A stretch of 64,000 nt of DNA from Bacillus taeanensis (lineage in GTDB: Bacteria; Bacillota; Bacilli; Bacillales; UBA6769): positions 186,001 to 250,000 of the forward strand of contig NZ_QOCW01000002.1 of assembly GCF_003318295.1 (NCBI RefSeq), given 5' to 3'. Shown piece by piece: positions 57,273 through 64,000 of this stretch. Each line of letters opens with the position of its first letter. Within the stretch, counting starts at the first letter, position 1. Position numbers and translations under genes: made by a program. The notes beneath the pieces were generated by a model. That model was not told the DNA's origin, made no database searches, and worked only from the letters and a program-made list of their open reading frames with translations.

Positions 57273-57601
57273 GGGGCTGTCTAGAAAGTCAGTGAAAACT
57301 GGCTTTCTGAAGCCCTTTTGCTTGTGAAATGAAAGTTACCATACCAACATTTCAGAAAGGAATGATTTTTAGGAGTAATTCTTGAAACCCGGAAAGAGAA
57401 GCAAAAACAGCGCAGTCAATTTAAGAAATCATTAAAGTTCATTCGATGAAGGTCCCCTGCCTCGTCTCGCTAAATATAAGAAACAGAACGAGGTCTTTTG
57501 GGATCGAAACAGTTATTCCAAAACAGACAAAGACTCGCTAATACAAAAACGAAATGTTTTTCCTCAGCTTCTTTACTTTTAGGGACTTATCGAACAACCC
57601 C
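57273..57601. mobile_element. IS1182-type element remnant
   Basis: Starts GGGGCTGTCTAGAAAGTC and ends with the complement of GGGGTTGTTCGATAAGTC, terminal repeats agreeing at 12 of 18 bases. Inside, plus-strand codons 57510-57540 give DRNSYSKTDKD, a block typical of IS1182-family transposases, without an intact frame around it. Only about 330 bases remain, so most of the transposase gene is deleted. The left end also forms a hairpin (57283-57292 with 57299-57308) that could terminate tlp. Confidence 0.65.
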
Positions 57602-57686
57602 ATTTTTTATTTTACAGCTCATGATGTCTTAACAATAATGCTATAATAAATAAATTAAAAAATTCATACATGATGGTGGAAGATAA

Positions 57687-59501
57687 ATGCGCAAAAAGAA
57701 GCTCTTTTTTTCTTTAATTTTTCTATTGTTTATTATTGGGTTGCTGTTATTTAGTGTAAATGGCCAAGATAATCATCAAAAAATCCCAATAGAAAAAGAT
57801 ATTGTTTCTTTACATAGCGAATGGGAGTTTTATTGGAATCAACTGCTTGATCCTGAAGCAATAAAACAAGAAAAAAACAAACTTAACTACATAAAAGTCC
57901 CTTCTTCTTGGGAAGGGAAAGTAATTGATGGAAAGCCGCTTTCTAACGTTGGTTATGCGACATATCGTTTACAAGTGAAGATACCAAAAGAAGACATAGG
58001 AACAAATAAAGCTCTGTATTTAAGATATATTGGGAGCGCTTATCAAATATGGATTGACGGAGAAAAAAAGGATGTTATCGGCCATGTAGGTAAGAGCATA
58101 GAGGAAGAAATTCCAAAATTACGTTTAAATGTTATTTTCTTTGAACCAAAGCAAGAAATAATTGAAATTGTGATTCAATTTTCTAATCATTCGTTTCGAG
58201 AAGGTGGGATTTTTGGCGATGTTTCTTATGGAGATGCGAAAGTTCTCATTCCTACTATTCTAAAAGGGCTGCTTAAAGATAGTTTTCTAATTGGTGGTTT
58301 TTTCTTTATTGGATTATATCATCTCATTATTTTTGGAATGAGAAAGCTTGAGTTATCTATTTTTATTATTGGTTTAATGGGAATGGTTGGCGCAGTTCGT
58401 ACTTTGCTTCTTAGTGAATACCTTCTTTTTTTACTAGTTCCTCATATTGAATGGACATTAATGGCTAAAATGGAGTATTTAGTAGAAATTGCTGGATTTT
58501 TATTAGTCATTTTTCTAATGAAAAATATGTATCCAAAGGAAGTTAAAAAACTTCCTCTGCTGAGTTCTTATATGTTTACAATATTGTGGAGTACATTTAT
58601 CGTATTAACACCTGCGCAGGTTTTTACAGAACATATTTTTATACATACAGCAATGATGATCATTTTTCTTTTTTATTTTGTTTTTTATGTAGGAATCCTT
58701 GCAGCGTATCGAAAAAGAGAAGGCGCATCTATTAACCTAGTAGGGTTAATGATTATAATGATTTGTATTTGTCATGATGCACTTTATTATACACAAATTA
58801 TTGAGTCAATATCTTTACTGGAGTACAGCGGCCTGCTCTTTCTTTTAATGCAGGCAGTCATTATTTCTTATCGTTATGCAAAGCTGTTTAGAAAAAATCA
58901 AACATTAACGAGAGAACTAATAGCGATAAACGGCACATTAGAACAAAAAGTGATGGAAAGAACGAAAGAACTAAAGAAAAAGAATGAAGATTTGTTTTAT
59001 CAAGCAACTGTTGATGGGTTAACAGGTGTGTTTAATAGAACATATTTTTTAAAGAAAGTAACTGAGCGATTAAGAAGTCCAAAGGCAGGACTTACTCTTT
59101 TTCTTATTGATCTTGATGATTTTAAATCGATTAATGATCGATATGGTCATATAGCCGGTGATCATGTGCTTCTTGCTTTTTCCAGCCTTTTAAAAGAAAC
59201 ATATGAAGACATAGGGGTTGTTGGACGAGTTGGCGGTGAAGAATTTGCGGTATGTGTAACAAAAATAAGTGAAGAAGAAGCCCTTCATGAGGCTGAACGG
59301 TTACGAATTCTTATTGAAAGTAAGAAAATTTACCTTCATGAAGAAAAGAGGATTTCAATTACAGCAAGCATCGGCATTGCTTATACAACAAGATATAATA
59401 TAAAGTTTGAGGATTTGTATCACACTGCAGATCTGGCACTTTATCAATCAAAGAAGACAGGGAAAAATAAAGCAACATTAGGTGAGCTGGTTTTTAGATG
59501 A
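57687..59501 (+). CDS. Membrane diguanylate cyclase (7TMR-DISM plus GGDEF)
   Basis: 604 residues: N-terminal membrane segment, extracytoplasmic galactose-binding-like sensor (about 35-190, YATYRLQVKIP, YLRYIGSAYQIWIDG), seven helices (about 195-405), a short coiled coil and a GGDEF domain (about 440-600). The active site is GGEEF (516-520), so it should make c-di-GMP; the RxxD product-inhibition site upstream reads EDIG and is lost. No EAL domain. Start ATG behind GGTGGAAG. Single gene. Confidence 0.88.
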   Translation: MRKKKLFFSLIFLLFIIGLLLFSVNGQDNHQKIPIEKDIVSLHSEWEFYWNQLLDPEAIKQEKNKLNYIKVPSSWEGKVIDGKPLSNVGYATYRLQVKIPKEDIGTNKALYLRYIGSAYQIWIDGEKKDVIGHVGKSIEEEIPKLRLNVIFFEPKQEIIEIVIQFSNHSFREGGIFGDVSYGDAKVLIPTILKGLLKDSFLIGGFFFIGLYHLIIFGMRKLELSIFIIGLMGMVGAVRTLLLSEYLLFLLVPHIEWTLMAKMEYLVEIAGFLLVIFLMKNMYPKEVKKLPLLSSYMFTILWSTFIVLTPAQVFTEHIFIHTAMMIIFLFYFVFYVGILAAYRKREGASINLVGLMIIMICICHDALYYTQIIESISLLEYSGLLFLLMQAVIISYRYAKLFRKNQTLTRELIAINGTLEQKVMERTKELKKKNEDLFYQATVDGLTGVFNRTYFLKKVTERLRSPKAGLTLFLIDLDDFKSINDRYGHIAGDHVLLAFSSLLKETYEDIGVVGRVGGEEFAVCVTKISEEEALHEAERLRILIESKKIYLHEEKRISITASIGIAYTTRYNIKFEDLYHTADLALYQSKKTGKNKATLGELVFR

Positions 59502-59730
59502 AGGCTGGTTCAATCTTTACAATATAAATGAAAAGGCATTATCAGAGCATTTAGAAAATGATTTGGTAATGTCTTATTAGTTTTTAGGAAGCATTTTTTA
59601 TAGATCCTGAACCAATCGTCTTATTTTTAAGAAAGCACTAATATTTATGAGATATTTCATCACATTCGAAATATATTATACCAAAGAACATTCATGCAAG
59701 TACAAAATCTTTATAGAGGAGCTATAAAGG

Positions 59731-60318
59731 ATGAAAATTAAGATGATGTTTTTACTCATGTTAATAATAGGGGCTCTTATTGCAGTAAGCGGTTGTCAAG
59801 GGGAGAAAGAAACGACTGACAATAATGATTCAACCAAGATTGAGGAAGAAAAAACTATTGAGGAAGAAGAAAACAATGAAGCAAAGGAAGCTGAAAAAGA
59901 ACAAGATACTGAAGAAGTAACAGCCCCTAAAGTTGAGGGAGAACCCGAACAAGAAGAACCTTCTGCTGGAGAGAAAGAAGAACAAGAACAAAACGCAACG
60001 GTTTTAGAAAATGAGGCCTTTAAAATTACATCTCCTCTTCCTAATCAAAAAATCAATGGATCGTTTCTAGTCGAAGGGGAAGCGCGCGTATTTGAGGCGA
60101 ATTTCCTATATCGCCTTGAAGATGGTCATAATGTGTTAGCAGAAGGCTTTGTAACAGCAAGCGAAGGAGCACCAGGATGGGGAGAGTTTTCATTTGAAAT
60201 AAACTATGAAGGTGCCACAAGTCCTTCTGCTGTTTTAGTAATTTATGAAGGAAGCGCAAAAGACGGCTCACCGCAGCATGAGTTGTTTATACCTCTTCAG
60301 GTGGAAGATTACGAGTAA
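59731..60318 (+). CDS. Gmad2-domain lipoprotein
   Basis: 195 residues. Lipobox VSGC (Cys22), then a long acidic linker rich in Glu (about 25-95), then a C-terminal Ig-like Gmad2 domain (FKITSPLPNQKINGSFLVEG, AEGFVTASEGAPGWGEFSFE). Gmad2 was named from spore germination GerM-type proteins; this one lacks GerMN. Shine-Dalgarno GAGGAGC. Likely extracytoplasmic; role unknown. Confidence 0.8.
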   Translation: MKIKMMFLLMLIIGALIAVSGCQGEKETTDNNDSTKIEEEKTIEEEENNEAKEAEKEQDTEEVTAPKVEGEPEQEEPSAGEKEEQEQNATVLENEAFKITSPLPNQKINGSFLVEGEARVFEANFLYRLEDGHNVLAEGFVTASEGAPGWGEFSFEINYEGATSPSAVLVIYEGSAKDGSPQHELFIPLQVEDYE

Positions 60319-60379
60319 AAAAGTGAAATAAAAAGAAATGATAAAAGCCGTTTCAATCACTCCTATACAAAGTAGCAGG

Positions 60380-60421
60380 AGAGTCTGCCTTTAAGCGATT
60401 CAACACTTAAAGGCAGACTCT
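60380..60421 (+). terminator. Terminator of the Gmad2 gene
   Basis: 16-bp perfect stem (60380-60395 with 60406-60421), then TTTTG. The remaining bases to 60641 show nothing further except AT-rich promoter-like sequence. Confidence 0.92.
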
Positions 60422-60641
60422 CTTTTGTTTTCCTAAACTATTAAACAACCTTTATAAATAGTCATATTATTGGAAAATTCAATTTAAAATACTGAAATTA
60501 CTCCAATATATGATAAATTCCGCTATAATATAGGTAAAAGGAAATAGATAAATATAGATGGATCTCCTTTTTTATTTCTTATAGTGTGTGAAGAGCTCTC
60601 ACCTATTTTGTTTATATATTTTGAAGAATGAAGGTGATCAA

Positions 60642-61229
60642 ATGAAGATGGAAAACATCGAAGAAATTTATTTAGATGATATCCTTGAATATAACGAAAA
60701 CAGTATAAACGCAATAGAAGAAGAGAAGGAAGAAGAGAAGCAAGCTTCTAATTTATTTGAAAAAGCAGTTCTTGATTTACATACCATTGCTGTACAAAAA
60801 GAAACTTTTAAAGAAAAAATCTCAGCATTTGTTTTGAAAAAATTTCATGGAGGCGAGATTGATAGACTACAAGCTCTTTATGACAAAATGCAGCCTGTCC
60901 ATCGCTTTTATGATGAAACAGAAAGAACGTTAATTAAATGGCAGATAGATCGTGAGCGTATGCCGAATACTGCCCCATTACAATCAGAAAATGAAGGGAT
61001 TGAGCATTTCTTCTCAGCATTTAAAGCCCAGCAGGAAAAAGTATCCTATCATATGACTGCTTTATCTGCAAAACAAGAGCAAATTGAAAAAAATCTTTTT
61101 AATTTAGTAAAAGATCCATCCACTCCATTGCAAGAACGTACGCAAAAAATGGTACCTTTAATGGAAGCACAAGAGAAAATCAATATGTTTATCCAAGATT
61201 TAAAAAATATTTTATCTGTGATTCAGTAA
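60642..61229 (+). CDS. Unrecognised coiled-coil protein, 195 residues
   Basis: Start ATG at 60642 behind AAGGTG; the longer in-frame start lacks a ribosome site. No signal or membrane helix. The N-terminal third is acidic (EEEKEEEKQ), the rest amphipathic helix with likely coiled coils (LIKWQIDRERM, LSAKQEQIEKNLFNLV). I do not recognise a family. 30 bases before the next ORF, so the two form an operon. Confidence 0.75.
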   Translation: MKMENIEEIYLDDILEYNENSINAIEEEKEEEKQASNLFEKAVLDLHTIAVQKETFKEKISAFVLKKFHGGEIDRLQALYDKMQPVHRFYDETERTLIKWQIDRERMPNTAPLQSENEGIEHFFSAFKAQQEKVSYHMTALSAKQEQIEKNLFNLVKDPSTPLQERTQKMVPLMEAQEKINMFIQDLKNILSVIQ

Positions 61230-61259
61230 TCAAACAATGATTAGAAAAGGTGATAGCTC

Positions 61260-62735
61260 ATGAATTCATTGGTTGATGGATTTTTCGAAAATTCCAAAAT
61301 AAAAAAAGCGGTTAATCCTAATCCTGCCGTAAGCCAATTTATTGCGAAATTTGAAAAAGAATTGTTTGTAAATAAAATTGTGGATGAAGCGGCTCAGGAA
61401 CTATTTGATCCTTCTTATCAACTGATTTATCGAAAAAATGGGAAAGAAATTGTTACCCTTTATCCGGTAAAGAGTACCTGCAGTTTAAAGCTTGTGAGTG
61501 GAAACTGGGATATTTCGATTTTTTCTGCGATGCCTGTACATCTTGAATATTTAAAAGAAGAAATGTGCTGGAAAATTGATTCGGTTACAAAAATTAAAAT
61601 TTCTGGTTTAATTGAGGCAATTAAAAAAGCACAAAAATATAAACATGATTTGCATTTATCTCTTATCCATACGTATACGGTTATAAAAGCGTTTGTTCTC
61701 AAAAATTCCCTGCTTTTTCATGATAAGGACAAGCTGTCTGAACTTGCTGTTAACTCTTTTTGGAATGGTGAAATTGAAGAGATTAGCAAATTATATAAAA
61801 GATTAACAAGTAAAAAATATGATTTTTTAAAAACCTTTCTTTTGAATTGGGATAAAGAATTAAAATATGAAAAACAAATTTCAGCCTCACTCTTTGCTTC
61901 TAGTATGGAAAGTGATTTACATGAGTTAAAAGCGTTGTTTTCAAAATTGACTGCTTCTTTAGATAGCCAAAGTGAAGATTATCTTGCTTCAGTAAAAATG
62001 ATTTGGTTTAATGAGCAATTAATGAATGATTTTCAAAAGTTTCATCAAACAGTGGAGATTATGCGCAGAAATACAAATAAAACACGTCAATTTACAAAGG
62101 ATTTAAATGCGGTGATTGAACAGTTGAATGAGGAAGAAGCGGAAGAAACATTTTTAGGTATGGACACCGCGGAAACCTTTATTGAAGAGCTTATTGATGA
62201 AACGACCGAGCAATTTCTAGAAAAGACAGGGGAAAATTTTTTCATAGAGGAGTCGGTTTTGAATTTCTCACCAAGCAGTATTGGAAGTCTATTAAGCAGT
62301 TATGATTTAAAAAGTGAGCATATTCCTTTTATTGTTCGCGAAGAAACGCTTCCGTATATGTATGCCGAATTACATTTAAATGAAGAAGCAGTGATGACGT
62401 TAGCAGCGCATTTAACTAACGAAGAAAAATACCATCTTGAATTAGTTACCCTCATTACTGTTTTAGTAAAAACATGCAATACAGCTGGGTATGCGGTAAA
62501 AGAAGAGCTGAAGAAGTCGTTTATGGTAAACTATGACGATACAAAAGCAATACTGGATTATTGTGAACGATATCATGTAAAGCATCTAGCTGTTCAAGCA
62601 TCATTAGCAAACTTTTTTGAAAAAGTAATAAATGATTTTTACAAATTTAATATGATAAAAATAGAGTTAGAGCGAGTCCAGGAAAAAGAAGAACAACGCA
62701 TTTATTGGAACTATAATGTATGTGTTTATGAATAA
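61260..62735 (+). CDS. Unrecognised protein, 491 residues
   Basis: ATG behind AAAAGGTGATAG. Cytoplasmic by composition; mainly helical with charged stretches (NEEEAEETFLGMDTAETFIEE) and few conserved-looking features. No nucleotide-binding, nuclease or membrane motif found by eye. It is second in an operon with the coiled-coil ORF before it and the nitrilase-like gene 83 bases after. The pair may act together; function unknown. Confidence 0.75.
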   Translation: MNSLVDGFFENSKIKKAVNPNPAVSQFIAKFEKELFVNKIVDEAAQELFDPSYQLIYRKNGKEIVTLYPVKSTCSLKLVSGNWDISIFSAMPVHLEYLKEEMCWKIDSVTKIKISGLIEAIKKAQKYKHDLHLSLIHTYTVIKAFVLKNSLLFHDKDKLSELAVNSFWNGEIEEISKLYKRLTSKKYDFLKTFLLNWDKELKYEKQISASLFASSMESDLHELKALFSKLTASLDSQSEDYLASVKMIWFNEQLMNDFQKFHQTVEIMRRNTNKTRQFTKDLNAVIEQLNEEEAEETFLGMDTAETFIEELIDETTEQFLEKTGENFFIEESVLNFSPSSIGSLLSSYDLKSEHIPFIVREETLPYMYAELHLNEEAVMTLAAHLTNEEKYHLELVTLITVLVKTCNTAGYAVKEELKKSFMVNYDDTKAILDYCERYHVKHLAVQASLANFFEKVINDFYKFNMIKIELERVQEKEEQRIYWNYNVCVYE

Positions 62736-62818
62736 AACGTAAAAGAAAGAGGATAGTTTATTAAGATCTACGTCTATTTTCCTAAAGTATTTTCTTTTCT
62801 TTGAAAGAAGGCATAATA

Positions 62819-63583
62819 ATGAAAAAGATAAAAATCGCTTTCCTGCACTTATTACCGCTTGCAGGAAATATTACACATAATCAGCAGCTAATTGAAAAAG
62901 CATTGACGTTAATACAAGATAAAAAAGTGGATTGGTTCCTTACACCGGAACTTGCTGTGAGTGGATTGCAATTCTCTAAAAAGTTTGGAACGAATTGGAT
63001 CAATAGACAGCCAGATGAATGGATGACAAATTTTATAAAACTTGTTAAGACAGTAAATGTTAATGTGTTTTTAGGGTGTCCGGAAAAATCCGCGGATGGA
63101 AAGCTTTATAATACCGTTTTTGTTATTAATCGAAGTGGGGAATTAATAGGAAAACAAAGAAAAATATCAAGTGTAACAGATGACTGGTCCACATCTGGAG
63201 AGTTTATTGAACCGATTAATGTAGAAGGCAGTAAAGTCGGCATTGTCATTTGTGCGGATGCGTATACAAATCATGTTTCAAACACGTTATTAGCAAAAGG
63301 AGCAGAAATTATTATTGCTCCTTCATCTTGGGGACCAGGGCTGCATGGGCCAAATGGAGAGTGGGAGCAGCGTTCGGTTGAGACGAATTTACCTTTTATT
63401 GTCTGTAATCGTACCGGAGAAGATGAGACCGTTTCGTTTTGGGAAGCGGAAAGTTCGGTCATAAAAAACGGTAAAAGACTTCTGGCTTATCAATCAAAAC
63501 AATCGGCAGTTGTAACATTTGATTGGGATTTAGATAGAAATGAATTACTTTCTAAAGAATTCGAAGTGCTTGAAATGTTGTAA
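62819..63583 (+). CDS. Carbon-nitrogen hydrolase (nitrilase superfamily)
   Basis: 254 residues. Catalytic triad visible: Glu44 (TPELAVSGL), Lys115 (GKQRKISSV) and Cys145 (IVICADAYTN). Hydrolyses a C-N bond in an amide, nitrile or related substrate. Start ATG 62819 behind AGAAGG. Shorter than most amidases in the family (about 270-300), and the substrate is unknown. Follows the two unrecognised ORFs on the same strand and ends at a bidirectional terminator. Confidence 0.83.
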   Translation: MKKIKIAFLHLLPLAGNITHNQQLIEKALTLIQDKKVDWFLTPELAVSGLQFSKKFGTNWINRQPDEWMTNFIKLVKTVNVNVFLGCPEKSADGKLYNTVFVINRSGELIGKQRKISSVTDDWSTSGEFIEPINVEGSKVGIVICADAYTNHVSNTLLAKGAEIIIAPSSWGPGLHGPNGEWEQRSVETNLPFIVCNRTGEDETVSFWEAESSVIKNGKRLLAYQSKQSAVVTFDWDLDRNELLSKEFEVLEML

Positions 63584-63611
63584 AACAAGAGGGGGGCATT
63601 ACAGGAGTATA

Positions 63612-63640
63612 AAACAGCCCGCACAAATGTGTGGGCTGTT
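63612..63640. terminator. Bidirectional terminator
   Basis: 13-base arms (63612-63624 with 63628-63640) pair with one G-T pair; lies between the nitrilase-like and sortase genes. Confidence 0.85.
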
Positions 63641-63644
63641 TCTA

Positions 63645-64000
63645 TTATTCTTTTGAAATAAGTTCAGCTTGAATAATATAGCGATCGGGCGCTGAACCGA
63701 GATAATCAAATGGATAGCAGGTTGTTAATGTTAACGTTGGGGTTGATTTTTTTACAATTACGGATCGATCGTCTTTATCCGTAATCCATATTTTTCGAAC
63801 TTGGTAATTATAAGTTGTTTCTTCATATGTGAAATAGAGGTGATCTCCTTTATTCATATCTTTAAGATTTCGAAAAACGGTATCACGGTGCCCAGAAAGA
63901 ACGACATGACCCTTTTGATTAGGAGAGACCGTCCACTTGCTTTCATACATTCCAACACCTTTTTTTAATGTGTTAGGATCAGCTCCCCAATACACGTCAT
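63645..64000 (-). CDS. Class D sortase (N-terminus outside window)
   Basis: C-terminal 118 residues of a sortase, open across the window edge on the minus strand. Catalytic His (LSGHRDTVF), Cys (TLTTCYPF) and Arg (APDRYIIQ) are present, and the sequence GADPNTLKKGVGMYESK is typical of class D (spore-former) sortases such as YhcS. These link LPDTx-type proteins to peptidoglycan. The upstream part, with the membrane anchor, is not in the window. Confidence 0.9.
   Translation of the reverse strand, partial: DVYWGADPNTLKKGVGMYESKWTVSPNQKGHVVLSGHRDTVFRNLKDMNKGDHLYFTYEETTYNYQVRKIWITDKDDRSVIVKKSTPTLTLTTCYPFDYLGSAPDRYIIQAELISKE

Noticed and set aside
59502-59730. Imperfect inverted repeat after the diguanylate cyclase gene
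   Set aside because: The pairing is broken by several mismatches and no T-run follows, so it is not called as a terminator.

Overview
The window reads as the chromosome of a spore-forming, low-GC member of the Bacillaceae that is related to Bacillus subtilis but is not that species. Evidence: strong Shine-Dalgarno sites (AAGGAGG type) with frequent GTG and TTG starts, AT-rich codon use, many intrinsic terminators, a T-box in front of trpS, a FapR-type box in front of fabH, a Spo0A box in front of sirA, and several small acid-soluble spore protein genes (sspP, sspO, sspN, tlp). Two long stretches follow B. subtilis gene order as I remember it: argCJBD-carAB-argF-(uppP)-yjzC-yjzD-yjaU-yjaV-med-comZ-fabH-fabF-yjbA-trpS-opp, and sirA-yneF-ccdA-ccdC(yneJ)-yneK-sspP-sspO-citB.

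Layout. 1-2.2 kb: 3' part of the trehalose operon (treA, treR). 2.2-4.9 kb: a structured intergenic stretch, then an HD phosphohydrolase, a small hydrophilic ORF, a YitT-type membrane protein and a nicotinamidase. 4.9-8.4 kb: a fructose operon (fruK, fruA and an HPr gene) whose promoter carries a catabolite-repression (cre-like) site in its spacer. 8.5-10.7 kb: an IS200/IS605-type element encoding only TnpB, inserted in an already decaying aldehyde dehydrogenase gene. 10.7-16 kb: HAD phosphatase, small ORF, DUF1189 membrane protein, MerR-like coiled-coil protein, and a fused acyltransferase/acyl-ACP synthetase like E. coli Aas. 16-26.3 kb: arginine and carbamoyl-phosphate biosynthesis. 26.3-36.7 kb: uppP, competence-linked genes (med, comZ, with a DinB-like gene between them), fatty-acid initiation and elongation (fabH, fabF), and trpS under T-box control. 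37-43.3 kb: an Lrp/AsnC regulator and the oligopeptide permease oppABCDF. 43.4-56.4 kb: HD protein, putative glycoside hydrolase, sirA, yneF, a VanY-type carboxypeptidase, cytochrome c biogenesis genes ccdA and ccdC with an orphan MrpB-like gene between them, spore genes, aconitase, a lipoprotein-type nuclease and a NarK-type transporter. 56.4-64 kb: FbpB-like peptide, sspN-tlp, an IS1182-type remnant, a membrane diguanylate cyclase, a Gmad2-domain lipoprotein, two unrecognised proteins, a nitrilase-family amidase and the 3' part of a class D sortase gene.

Most of the window is conserved housekeeping and sporulation sequence. The parts least explained by known families are the pseudoknot-capable intergenic RNA candidate near 2.3-2.5 kb, the TnpB element with its inferred guide RNA at 8.7-10.3 kb, the two-gene unknown operon at 60.6-62.7 kb, and several departures from the usual gene order (HPr in the fructose operon, DinB-like gene between med and comZ, lone MrpB between ccdA and ccdC). 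I see no CRISPR array, rRNA or tRNA gene, prophage, or clear defence island.
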